Made by a program: the position numbers and the translations under genes. A stretch of 64,000 bases of DNA, from the NCBI RefSeq assembly GCF_025244745.1, contig NZ_CP104213.1, positions 985,501-1,049,500 of the forward strand. Reading direction: 5' to 3'. The notes under the pieces were generated by a model, which did no database searches, was not told the DNA's origin, and saw nothing but the letters and a program-made list of their open reading frames with translations. This DNA is from Deinococcus rubellus (GTDB lineage: Bacteria > Deinococcota > Deinococci > Deinococcales > Deinococcaceae). Positions 20,151 to 28,224 of this stretch are shown piece after piece. How positions within the stretch are numbered: the stretch's first letter is position 1; every line of letters starts with the position of its first letter.

Positions 20151-21959
20151 ATGCTCATGAAATCCTTTTCTACCGTTGCCCTGGCCCTGCTGACCCTGGG
20201 CCTGGGAGCCTGCGCCGAACCCGTCACGCCGGAGTTGTCCTACGGCGGCACCCGCATTCACAACATTCAGGGCGCGACGCCCGACGCCGATGTGGCCTCA
20301 CCCAAGGTCGGCGAGCAGGTCAGTATCGAGAGCATCGTGGTGGGGGTCTTTCCCGGCCTCGGCGGCTACGCCATGCAAGACGCTGACAGTGTGGCCGATA
20401 GCGATCCCAATACCTCCGAGGGGCTGTTCGTGTTCTGCGGCATCGCCGCTTCCAACACCACGGCCACTTGCGGAGGAGTCAAAATCGGGGACCGGGTGAA
20501 GGTGAGCGGCACCGTCAAAGAATTTGCCAAGGGCACCCAGCTCGACAGCGTGACGGCCCAGACAGTGGTGGCCCCGAATCAGCCGCTGCCCAAAGCAGTC
20601 ACTGTGACCCTGCCTTACAGCGGCGGCTGGGAGAAGTACGAGGGCATGCGCCTGAGCTTTCCGCAGACCCTGACCGTGACCGACAACTACGGCTATGGCC
20701 GCTACGGGCAGCTCGGCCTCAGCGCGGGCGGGCGGTTGTTCAATCCCACCAACGGCAACGACACCTCAACCCAGGCCAGCAATGACCAGCGCAAAATTGT
20801 CATCGACGACGGCGTGAGCGCCCAGAATCCGGCGGCCCTGCCTTACTTAGGTACCCAGACGAATGGTCAGCAGACGCGGCGAACCGGCGACACGGTTTCG
20901 GGCGTCAGCGGCGTGTGGGTGCAGAACGCGGGCGGCTACCAGCTCGAACCCGTCGAAGTGCCGGTGTTCACGGCGGCCAACCCGCGCCCGGATATGCCTG
21001 CGGCGGTGGGCGGTAGCCTCAAGGTGGCGGGCGCGAACGTGCTCAACTATTTCACCGACCTCAACCCCACCTACGGCAGCAGCGGGCCGCGCGGGGCCAA
21101 CTCGGCGGGCGAGTTCGAGCGCCAGCAGGTCAAGATCGTGGCGTCCCTGAAGGGCCTCAATGCCGACATCGTGACCCTGATGGAAGTCCAGAACAACGGC
21201 GACACGGCGCTCAGTGCGCTGGTGGCGGCCCTCAACAGAGAGGTCGGGGCGGGCACCTACGACTCCATCAAGACCGGCACCGTCGGCAGCGACGCCATCC
21301 ACGTCGCCATCATCTACAAGCCCGCCCGCGTGACCCCGCAGGGCGCAGTCCAGATCGACACCAACCCGGTCTACTCGCGCCCCCCGGTGGCCCAGACTTT
21401 CAAGGACACCCAGGGCGGCGTGCTGACGGTTATCGCCAACCATTTCAAGAGCAAGGGCAGTTGCGACAAGTCCGACCCCGATCTGGGCCAGGGCTGCTGG
21501 AACAAGCTGCGGGTGCAGCAGGCCACAGCGCTGCTGGCCTTCGTGGACAGACTCAAGACCCTCAGCGGTGACCCCGACGTGCTGGTGATGGGCGATCTCA
21601 ACGCCTACGGCAACGAGGACCCGGTTCAGGCGCTGACCCAGGGCGGCTTCGAGAGCCTCAACAAGCGCATTCCCGCCGCTGACCGCTACAGCTACCAGTT
21701 CAGCGGACAGTTTGGCTACCTCGACCACGCGCTCGCCAGCACCAGCCTGAGCGCCCAGGTGACCGGCATCACCGAGTGGCACATCAACAGTGACGAGCCG
21801 ACGGTGGCCGACTACAACTTCGAGTTCAAGAGCGTCCCCGGCTGCGCCCTCAACACGCCCAAGGGCAACACCTGCACCGGTCAGGACCTCTACGGTCCCG
21901 GCCCCTTCCGCGCCAGCGACCACGACCCGGTGCTGGTGGGCCTGAATCTCAGCAAGTAA
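20151..21959 (+). CDS. ExeM/NucH-family extracellular endonuclease (lipoprotein)
   Basis: 602 residues. A lipoprotein signal ends in LGLGAC (Cys about 21), so the enzyme is probably membrane-anchored outside the cytoplasm. Residues 25-290 contain OB-fold-like repeats typical of the ExeM/NucH N terminus. The C-terminal half is an endonuclease/exonuclease/phosphatase domain: LKVAGANVLNYF, DIVTLMEVQNNG, HVAIIYKP, NHFKSKGSCD, VLVMGDLNAYGNEDPV, FGYLDHAL and the terminal ASDHDPVLV. These enzymes degrade extracellular DNA. AGGAG sits 6 bases before the ATG at 20151. A terminator follows. Confidence 0.88.
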   Translation: MLMKSFSTVALALLTLGLGACAEPVTPELSYGGTRIHNIQGATPDADVASPKVGEQVSIESIVVGVFPGLGGYAMQDADSVADSDPNTSEGLFVFCGIAASNTTATCGGVKIGDRVKVSGTVKEFAKGTQLDSVTAQTVVAPNQPLPKAVTVTLPYSGGWEKYEGMRLSFPQTLTVTDNYGYGRYGQLGLSAGGRLFNPTNGNDTSTQASNDQRKIVIDDGVSAQNPAALPYLGTQTNGQQTRRTGDTVSGVSGVWVQNAGGYQLEPVEVPVFTAANPRPDMPAAVGGSLKVAGANVLNYFTDLNPTYGSSGPRGANSAGEFERQQVKIVASLKGLNADIVTLMEVQNNGDTALSALVAALNREVGAGTYDSIKTGTVGSDAIHVAIIYKPARVTPQGAVQIDTNPVYSRPPVAQTFKDTQGGVLTVIANHFKSKGSCDKSDPDLGQGCWNKLRVQQATALLAFVDRLKTLSGDPDVLVMGDLNAYGNEDPVQALTQGGFESLNKRIPAADRYSYQFSGQFGYLDHALASTSLSAQVTGITEWHINSDEPTVADYNFEFKSVPGCALNTPKGNTCTGQDLYGPGPFRASDHDPVLVGLNLSK

Positions 21960-22002
21960 CGGCACGTCAGAAATCAGCCCAGCAGAAATCAGCTCAGCAT
22001 GG

Positions 22003-22026
22003 CGCTCCCCTCGGCGGGGGCGTTTT
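22003..22026 (+). terminator. Terminator of the ExeM-like gene
   Basis: CGCTCCC (22003-22009) pairs with GGGGGCG (22016-22022), then TTTT. Confidence 0.7.
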
Positions 22027-22076
22027 GCTTGATTGACGGGTCGTCCATTCTTCCAGAATCCCTTAGACTGCCTGGC

Positions 22077-23294
22077 ATGAGCAGAATCATCATCATCGGC
22101 GCGGGCGGCGTGGGCAACGTCGTCGCCAAGAAGTGCGCCCAGAACGACAGCGTGTTTACCGAAGTGCTGATCGCCACCCGCACTGTCAGCAAGGCCGACA
22201 AGATCGTGGCCGAGATTCACCAGCATCTGCCGAACTCGCAGACCCGCTTCAGCACCGTCAGCGTGGACGCCGACAATGTTCCGGCGCTGGTGGAACTGTT
22301 TAATGCATTCAAGCCCGAACTGGTCATCAATGTGGCGCTGCCCTACCAAGACCTCACCATCATGGACGCCTGCCTGGAAACCGGCGTGCATTACCTCGAC
22401 ACCGCCAACTACGAGCCGCTGGACGTGGCCAAGTTCGAGTATTCCTGGCAGTGGGCCTACCGCCAGCGCTTCGAGGAAGCCGGGCTGATGGCGCTGCTCG
22501 GCTGCGGCTTCGATCCCGGCGCGACCAACGTGTTCACCGCCTGGCACGCCAAGCACCACTTCTCCGAGATTCACTACCTGGATATCGTGGACTGCAACAA
22601 CGGCGATCATGGTAAGGCGTTCGCTACCAACTTCAACCCGGAAATCAACATCCGTGAGATCACAGCCAACGGGCGCTACTACGAGAACGGCGAGTGGGTC
22701 GAGACGGCCCCGCTGGAAATCTCGCAGGACATCTATTACCCCAAAGTCGCCACCCGCAAAAGCTTCGTGCTGTATCACGAGGAACTCGAATCGCTGGTGC
22801 TCAACTTCCCGACCATCAAGCGCGCCCGCTTCTGGATGACCTTCGGCGAGAGCTACATCAAGCACCTGAGCGTGCTGGAAGGGATCGGCATGACCAGCAT
22901 CGTGCCGATCGACTTCCGGGGCCAGAAAATCGCGCCGATCGAGTTCCTCAAGGCCGTGCTGCCTGTCCCCGAATCGCTGGCCGAGAACTACACCGGGCAG
23001 ACCTGCATCGGCGTGCAGGCCAAAGGACTGGGGCTCGACGGCCAGCCGAAGGTCCATTTCGTCTACAACGTCTGTGACCATGCCGAGACCTACAAGGAAG
23101 TGCAGGCCCAGGGCGTCAGCTACACCACGGGCGTTCCGGCCATGATCGGCGCGGCGCTGATGCTCACAGGCGTCTGGAAAAAAGTTGGCGTTCACAACGT
23201 CGAGGAGTTCGACCCCGATCCGTTCGTGGCCGAGATGAACCGCTGGGGCCTCAAGGTGGACGAGCTGGCGGACATCGAGCTGGTCAAGGGCTGA
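22077..23294 (+). CDS. Saccharopine-dehydrogenase-family enzyme, probably carboxynorspermidine synthase
   Basis: 405 residues. NAD(P)-binding Rossmann start RIIIIGAGGVGNVVAKKCAQ. The LSS1-like features of carboxynorspermidine dehydrogenase are present: INVALPYQDLTIMDACLETGVHYLDTANYEP and GCGFDPGATNVFTAWHAKH, with a long conserved C terminus ending GVPAMIGAALMLTGVWKKVGV. That enzyme condenses aspartate semialdehyde with a diamine and acts before NspC; no nspC is in the window. Saccharopine dehydrogenase is the alternative. TAGACT (22064-22069) ends 7 bases before the ATG, so it is likely leaderless. Confidence 0.82.
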   Translation: MSRIIIIGAGGVGNVVAKKCAQNDSVFTEVLIATRTVSKADKIVAEIHQHLPNSQTRFSTVSVDADNVPALVELFNAFKPELVINVALPYQDLTIMDACLETGVHYLDTANYEPLDVAKFEYSWQWAYRQRFEEAGLMALLGCGFDPGATNVFTAWHAKHHFSEIHYLDIVDCNNGDHGKAFATNFNPEINIREITANGRYYENGEWVETAPLEISQDIYYPKVATRKSFVLYHEELESLVLNFPTIKRARFWMTFGESYIKHLSVLEGIGMTSIVPIDFRGQKIAPIEFLKAVLPVPESLAENYTGQTCIGVQAKGLGLDGQPKVHFVYNVCDHAETYKEVQAQGVSYTTGVPAMIGAALMLTGVWKKVGVHNVEEFDPDPFVAEMNRWGLKVDELADIELVKG

Positions 23295-23326
23295 GTTGAG
23301 TGGGAAGGTCAGACGAGGGCCGGTAG

Positions 23327-23346
23327 TTAATTAGATGGCTAAATAA
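23327..23346. promoter_or_regulatory. AT-rich inverted repeat (candidate operator)
   Basis: TTAATTAG (23327-23334), ATGG, CTAAATAA (23339-23346): 7 of 8 arm positions match. It lies immediately upstream of a TAGAGT -10-like box (23353-23358), covering the -35 region of the promoter for the mini-ORF and aquaporin gene. Confidence 0.5.
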
Positions 23347-23365
23347 TTCTGCTAGAGTGGATGGG

Positions 23366-23494
23366 ATGAGTGGAAGAAAGCGTCTTTATAGCTTGGCGTT
23401 CTGGGCCACCACGCATAAAACGAAGGACTCTTCACGCAAGTCGGCACCATCAACCCAAAGGCGCTCGCCTGGAGCCATACGAGGAGACGGATGA
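23366..23494 (+). CDS. Possible 42-residue leader peptide coupled to the aquaporin gene
   Basis: An ATG at 23366 lies 7 bases after TAGAGT, the leaderless arrangement used by many genes here. The frame stays open for 42 codons and its TGA (23492-23494) overlaps the aquaporin ATG as ATGA. The peptide is basic ([10 protein letters not shown]..., many Lys, Arg and Ser) with no recognisable domain. Its role may be to couple translation. It could be chance, since the aquaporin gene has its own GGAG. Confidence 0.45.
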   Translation: MSGRKRLYSLAFWATTHKTKDSSRKSAPSTQRRSPGAIRGDG

Positions 23495-24177
23495 CCACCG
23501 AACCGATGACCACCGAACAACTGCCAGATGCCGCGCATACACTCCTTCAGCGCCTCACTGCCGAGGCCATCGGCACTTTCCTGCTGGTCACCTCGGCGCT
23601 GCTCGCGCCCGCTGGCACCACCTTCGCCGTCGTCGGCCTGACGTTGGGCGTGATGGTCATTGCCATCGGCAAGGTCTCGGGCGCGCAGATCAATCCTGCC
23701 GTGACCACCGCATTGATTGTCGCCCGTCAGTTTCCACTGCGAGACGGGCTGCAATACATGGTGGCGCAGATTATCGGTGCCACGCTGGCCATGCTGCTCC
23801 AGACCAGCTTGCTGAGGGGCCTGGGCCATCCGGCAGGTGCGGTGCCCGCCAACACGGGGTACTGGCTGGCCGAACTGCTGGGGGCCTTGATCCTCACCTT
23901 CACCGTCACGCGGGTGGTGGTCAGCAAAGCCACAGACGCGGCGGCAGCCCTGGCCATCGGGCTGGCACTGGCGATTGGAATTGGCGTGGCTGGGGCCTTC
24001 AGCGGCGGTGTCCTCAATCCGGCCATCGCCCTGTCACTCATGTTCGGCGGCCTGATCAGCGTGAGTCACGGTCTGCTGTATATCGTCGCCCCGCTTGTCG
24101 GCGGTGTGCTCGGTGGCCTGCTGGGCCGGTTCCTGGCCTCGCCCGCCGAACTCTACGTGCCTGCCGGACGCCGCTAG
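23491..24177 (+). CDS. MIP-family channel (aquaporin)
   Basis: 228 residues with six membrane helices and two half-helix NPA motifs: [10 protein letters not shown] (first) and [10 protein letters not shown] (second). [10 protein letters not shown] opens the channel domain as in the family. It is likely a water or small neutral solute channel; glycerol specificity cannot be judged. GGAG is 5-8 bases before the ATG. The stop codon TAG is formed across the junction with the following insertion sequence and is the same stop that the uninterrupted locus would have had. Confidence 0.9.
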   Translation: MTTEPMTTEQLPDAAHTLLQRLTAEAIGTFLLVTSALLAPAGTTFAVVGLTLGVMVIAIGKVSGAQINPAVTTALIVARQFPLRDGLQYMVAQIIGATLAMLLQTSLLRGLGHPAGAVPANTGYWLAELLGALILTFTVTRVVVSKATDAAAALAIGLALAIGIGVAGAFSGGVLNPAIALSLMFGGLISVSHGLLYIVAPLVGGVLGGLLGRFLASPAELYVPAGRR

Positions 24178-25092
24178 GGTCTGTCTGGCTAAGTTTGATA
24201 GAGTCGTCTGTCATGGGCAGAACAGATCTCACGCCGGAACAATGGGCAAAACTGGAGCCTGAATGGCCAGGTAACCCCCGGCACGGACATGCCTACAAGC
24301 CGCATCTGCCGGTCATCAATGGCATTCTCTGGCGGCTGAAGACGGGAGCACCGTGGCGGGACATCCCAGAACGGTATGGCCCCTGGGAAACGTGTTGGGA
24401 TCGCTTCACCCGCTGGTCACGCGATGGCACCTGGAAACGCGTCCTCGTGGCCCTCCAGGTCAAGGAAGATGCTCAGGGAAAGATTGATTGGGACGGCGCG
24501 TCCCTGGATAGCACCAGTTGTAAAGCCCACCGCGCTGCGGTGGGCGCACGAAAACAGCCAGCTAAGCTGGAAAAAAGGGGGCACTCAACGATGAGTGGCT
24601 CGGCATCAGCCGTGGAGGACGAAACAGCAAGATCCACGTGCTGACCGAGGGAAAACGCCGCCCGTTGGCCGTGCTGGTGTCGGAGGGTCAGGCCAGCGAC
24701 CCGACCTACCTGCTTCCCCTCCTTGACGAGGTCTGCATCCGGCGGCCCGGTCCGGGCCGCCCTCGGAAGCGTCTGCCGATGGTGCGCGTAGATCGTGCGT
24801 ACGGTGCACGGAAGTACCGTCAGCAACTGCGGAGCCGCAAGATCGTCTGTGTTTGTCCTGAACGCAAGGATGCCAAGAAAGCGCGGTTGAAGAAGGGCAG
24901 TCGTGGAGGTCGGCCCCCGAAATTCGACGCTGAAGCCGACAAGGGCCGCCAGGTGGTGGAATGCAACATCAATCGGCTCAAGGATTTTAGAGCACTCGCC
25001 ACCCGCTACGAAAAACGTGGACATCAGTTTTTAGCCGTTGTACACGTTGCGTGCATTGTCCTCTGGCTCTGAAAACTCAGCCAGACAGACCC
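24177..25092 (+). mobile_element. IS5-family insertion sequence, complete
   Basis: 916 bases. Terminal inverted repeats of 20 bp (24177-24196 and 25073-25092), beginning GGGTCTGTCTGGCT, differ at one position. The element is flanked by a 3-bp direct repeat CTA (24174-24176 and 25093-25095), the likely target duplication. It carries one transposase split over two frames with a homopolymer slip site, the usual IS427-group layout within IS5. It looks complete and probably recently active. Its insertion abuts the aquaporin stop on the left and a decayed gene on the right. Confidence 0.92.
24213..25072 (+). CDS. IS5-family transposase made by -1 frameshifting
   Basis: The first frame (24213-24644) encodes the DUF4096-like N terminus: [33 protein letters not shown] and the first catalytic Asp in [10 protein letters not shown]. 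The second frame (open from before 24600 to 25072) carries [16 protein letters not shown], the second Asp in [10 protein letters not shown] and the Glu in [21 protein letters not shown]. The frames meet at A6G5 (24571-24581). A -1 slip there yields [14 protein letters not shown], restoring the family sequence and a protein of about 286 residues. TAGAGT lies 8 bases before the ATG, so the transposase also appears leaderless. Confidence 0.9.
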
Positions 25093-25389
25093 CTAGAGCC
25101 GTTCCAGCCTGAGCATCACAATTTAAGAAGCGGTAAGGGAGCGCGGGCTGAGCCTGCGCTTTGCTTTGTCGCAAAGAATTGCGCTTATGGCTGCGGGCCT
25201 CCCCCCGAAACCGTTGCGTTACCGTTCAATCGGAGTCGGGATGAGACTGAACGAACAGCACAGCGAGGGTCTGTCCCTGGTTGCCCTTTCGGTGGTCGGG
25301 GGTATTGCCTGGTCGGCACGGTCTACCTCGCAGTTGTTCATCTTCTGTCAGGCGGCAGCGGCAATATTTGCTGGCAAGTGACGAAGAGC

Positions 25390-25818
25390 CCCGCTCGACC
25401 GCTGGCCCAGCGAGCGTCTCCGCAGCGGGCCGAGTCTGCCTGGGCGCTGCGGATGGCTGGCCCGCACCCTCAATATGCTGAGCGTCACCTGCGCGGACAT
25501 CGGTCAGGCGGAGCGGTCCAGCAGATGCCTGAAAGAGCAGCTCGGTCTGGGGCAACGCCTGGGCGACACCGACCTTCAGGCCCAGGGGTGAGACCTTATA
25601 CTGATTCCGCTTAATTTCAGTACACCCCGCAAAAAGCGCGGGATGCACTTCCACAACTCAGAACCAGTATCTTGTCCTACTCACGTTGGTCGGATTAGAT
25701 CGCGTCCAGCACACAGATGCTGAACACGATCCAATCGGAATTCGTATTACTCAACGGCCTGCGGCAAGCCGACGGGCGGATGTATGCGGCCAAGCGCGCG
25801 GCCCGCGACCAGGGGTGA
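25390..25818 (+). pseudogene. Decayed remnant of a TPR-GGDEF (diguanylate cyclase) gene
   Basis: Two fragments in different frames survive. From about 25433 to 25591 the frame reads WLARTLNMLSVTCADIGQ..., a tetratricopeptide repeat of the type preceding GGDEF domains, ending RLGDTDLQAQG and a stop. From about 25730 to 25818 another frame reads LLNGLRQADGRMYAAKRAARDQG and a stop, the C-terminal end of a GGDEF domain (usual form ADxxMYxAKxxGRxR). The GG(D/E)EF core is missing. The stretch 25093-25390 between IS and remnant holds nothing I can identify. Boundaries are approximate. Confidence 0.65.
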
Positions 25819-25867
25819 CGGCCCCAGAAGTAAGTCTGGCAGCGGTGAACTGCTCTAGACTGCCCGC

Positions 25868-26443
25868 ATGACCCAGACCGAATACGATCAGCGCCTCGCC
25901 TGGCTGCGGGCTTTCGGCAAGACGCCTGCGGAAGTGTCCGAGCGCCTGGAGCACGAGTCCAGCCTATTCACGGCGGTGGTGGCCCGCGCCCAGCCGCACT
26001 GGCACACCCAGTTGCCGGAGCGCACTTGGACGCCCGCGCAGGAAGTCGAGCACACCATCCTAGTGAGCGAGGGCAGTGCCAAGGTGGCCGCGTTGCTGCT
26101 CTCCGACAAGCCGCTGAGGCCCACGCCGCAGCAGGTGATTGAACCTGACGCGCAGGGCCGCCGCCAGGCTCCCCCCGGCACCGTGCCCGGCGGGGGACAG
26201 GCCTGGACGGAACTGGAACCGCGCTACACGGCTTCGCTATCCGCTCTGCAAAGTGCGGCGTTGCGGGCACAGGACGGTTCCGAGCGCAAATTCTGGCATG
26301 GCGCGATGGGCGAGCTGACGGCGCTCGACTGGCTCCGGATGGCGGCTTATCACGTTCGCCACCACCGCAAGCTGCTGGACGTGGGCCTCAGCATGCTCGA
26401 GGCTGGCACGCCCGAGACTGGTATTGTGGAGGTTGGCGCTTGA
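25868..26443 (+). CDS. DinB-like metal-binding helical-bundle protein
   Basis: 191 residues. The DinB/YfiT four-helix bundle is suggested by the three metal-ligand His positions: QEVEHTILVSE in helix 2 and AAYHVRHHRKLL in helix 4. DinB-type proteins are thiol transferases or of unknown function; the substrate is unknown. TAGACT (25856-25861) ends 6 bases before the ATG, so leaderless. Its stop overlaps the next gene as TTGA. Confidence 0.75.
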   Translation: MTQTEYDQRLAWLRAFGKTPAEVSERLEHESSLFTAVVARAQPHWHTQLPERTWTPAQEVEHTILVSEGSAKVAALLLSDKPLRPTPQQVIEPDAQGRRQAPPGTVPGGGQAWTELEPRYTASLSALQSAALRAQDGSERKFWHGAMGELTALDWLRMAAYHVRHHRKLLDVGLSMLEAGTPETGIVEVGA

Positions 26444-26814
26444 GCACTGAGCCGCCCTCCAAAGGGGTGCGGGGCTTCGAGTTCGACGCCCACATCACGC
26501 TCAGCCGTCCGCGCCCTGCTGGGGAGGTGCGGAGTTTACTGCGCGGTTTCAGCGCTCACGTCGAGCCGTACGGCACCGAGGAAGTGCGCGGCGCGCGCGT
26601 CACTGGGCAGGTGGAGCGCGGGCTGGCATCTGAGCAGCTCCGCGCCCTGCTGGAGAGTGGTGACGCGACCCGCATCGAGATCGGCCTACGCGGATTCCTA
26701 CGGTCGGTAACCGGACAGACCGAGTGGATGCCCTGGCGGCGCAACGTGGTGCTGAGTAGGGGGGAGTGGGCCAAGGTGGGCTTCGAGGAAGGATTGCGCT
26801 ACGTGCTGGAATAA
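26440..26814 (+). CDS. Hypothetical protein
   Basis: 124 residues, starting at TTG and overlapping the DinB-like gene by 4 bases. No domain recognised. The alternation of charged strands (DAHITLSRPRP, RIEIGLRGFLRSVT) suggests a small alpha/beta fold. Coupled position implies co-expression with its neighbours. Confidence 0.6.
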   Translation: MSTEPPSKGVRGFEFDAHITLSRPRPAGEVRSLLRGFSAHVEPYGTEEVRGARVTGQVERGLASEQLRALLESGDATRIEIGLRGFLRSVTGQTEWMPWRRNVVLSRGEWAKVGFEEGLRYVLE

Positions 26815-26824
26815 AGGAGTGAGC

Positions 26825-27319
26825 GTGCAGGAGCGCGTGAACCGAACCGTCTTCAGAGAACTCCAGCCGCTCCGGCGCAATCCGGCGGTGTGGCTGATCG
26901 TTCCCTTCGCCCTGCTGTTCTGGGTACTGGCGTTCATGCAACTCGTCCTGGGGCTGCCCGTGGGCACCCGGCCCGTTTCAAATGTGGTGACGCTGCTGCT
27001 GTGGCTCGGCGTCGGCGTGGCCCTGCCCGCCCTGCTGCTGCTGACCTCGCTGAAAACGGAAGTGGATGCTCAGGGCGTGCGCCTCGCCTTCGGGCTGCTG
27101 CCGCGCCGCAGGGTGCCCAGAGCGCAGATTTTGCGGGCGTCGGTCAGAACCAGCGATCCATTTGCAGAATACGGTGGCTGGGGCTTTCGCCTCGCGCCCG
27201 GCAACAAGCGCGTTTATCTGGTAGACGGCACGGCGGGCGTTCAGCTCGAACTCGTGGGCGGCCAGCAGGTGTTTATCGGTTCCCGTCGCCTACAGGAACT
27301 CCTGAGCGCCCTTACATGA
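26825..27319 (+). CDS. Membrane protein with a PH-like C-terminal domain
   Basis: 164 residues. Two hydrophobic helices (about 21-42 and 52-76) precede a beta-rich domain (VDAQGVRLAFGLLPRRRVPRAQIL ... GNKRVYLVDGTAGVQLELVGGQQVFIGS) that resembles the bacterial PH (DUF3093/YdbT-like) fold. The GTG at 26825 is chosen because AAAGGAG lies 5 bases upstream; a GTG at 26819 overlaps that site. The 3' end overlaps the convergent phosphoesterase gene by 8 bases. Confidence 0.65.
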   Translation: MQERVNRTVFRELQPLRRNPAVWLIVPFALLFWVLAFMQLVLGLPVGTRPVSNVVTLLLWLGVGVALPALLLLTSLKTEVDAQGVRLAFGLLPRRRVPRAQILRASVRTSDPFAEYGGWGFRLAPGNKRVYLVDGTAGVQLELVGGQQVFIGSRRLQELLSALT

Positions 27320-28172
27320 AGCGTTCGGGAAACTCGGCCCGAAACTGGCCCCAGGTTTCCGGCGTGCGGGGTTTTCCGGCGTCCTCGGTCCACATCCAGT
27401 AGGGCGTGTACAGGCTGCGGGCCAGCCTCACTTCCTCGCGGAAGATCTCGGCGCTCACGCCGCCCCTGTCGAGTAGGCCGCTGCTTTCGAAGCGGGCAAG
27501 CACCCCCGAGCGGTCATACGGCACGGCGCGCAAGGTGGCTTCCCAGCGGCCCTGGGCACTGTCGAGCAGCAGATACTGGGCGCGTGGGTCCTCATTGAAG
27601 GGTGCGCCCACTGCGCCGGTATTGAGGACCAGCCGCCCGCCCTCCACCGCCCGCACCATCGGTTTGTGGGTGTGCGAGCCGATCAGCAGGCCCGCGCCCG
27701 ATTCGTCGAGCAGCTCGGTGAGGCGGCTCTCGGGGGTGTGGGGGCTGAGGCTCTCGCGGTAATGGGCGGCGGTGCCGTGCGCCAGCTCGATGGTGGGCAG
27801 CCCGCCCCAGCGCAGGCGCTGCGTCAGCGGCCAGCTCAGGATGGCGTCAAGCAGCCCGGCCTGATCGAGCTGCCCAGCGCTCCAGGCGGTGGCGGCCCAG
27901 AAGGGGTCCTCGAACCAGTCGCCGGGCAGCGCACCGTCGCGGGTCAGCCACAGCCGCATCAGGTCGTCGTGGTTGCCCAGCACAAAGGTCGGCTGCGGCG
28001 TCAGGGCCAGCAGCGTTTCCAGGGCCTGCACGCTGTCCGGCCCCCGGTTGACCACGTCGCCGTTGACGTAGAGCCGCTCGGCCCCCTGCTCCTGAAGATC
28101 ACCGAGCACCGCTTCCAGAGCGTCCTGATTGCCGTGAATGTCAGCGATAAAGGCGAGGCGCACGTGGGGCAT
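27312..28172 (-). CDS. Metallophosphoesterase (YfcE/serine-threonine phosphatase-like)
   Basis: 286 residues. Motifs AFIADIHGNQDAL, VNGDVVNRGPDS, VLGNHDDLMRL, LAHGTA and IGSHTHKPM are complete, placing it in the calcineurin-like superfamily. The DIHGN start and the THKPM end resemble a group often annotated as phosphodiesterases. The ATG at 28172 gives a protein starting MPHVRLAFIADIHGN; no clear upstream signal. It lies 53 bases downstream of queG on the same strand. Confidence 0.82.
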   Translation of the reverse strand: MPHVRLAFIADIHGNQDALEAVLGDLQEQGAERLYVNGDVVNRGPDSVQALETLLALTPQPTFVLGNHDDLMRLWLTRDGALPGDWFEDPFWAATAWSAGQLDQAGLLDAILSWPLTQRLRWGGLPTIELAHGTAAHYRESLSPHTPESRLTELLDESGAGLLIGSHTHKPMVRAVEGGRLVLNTGAVGAPFNEDPRAQYLLLDSAQGRWEATLRAVPYDRSGVLARFESSGLLDRGGVSAEIFREEVRLARSLYTPYWMWTEDAGKPRTPETWGQFRAEFPERFM

Positions 28173-28224
28173 TCTAGTGGGTCGGGTGCAGGCGGTTGGC
28201 CCGGCGGCTCGCAATTGCCCCGTT

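Noticed and set aside
20847..23195. 782-residue open frame on the minus strand
   Set aside because: It lies antisense to the ExeM-like and carboxynorspermidine-type genes, which have clear domains, so it is a GC-driven shadow.
25100..25390. Possible gene between the IS and the TPR fragment
   Set aside because: Several short frames, none with a start signal or recognisable domain; probably decayed DNA.
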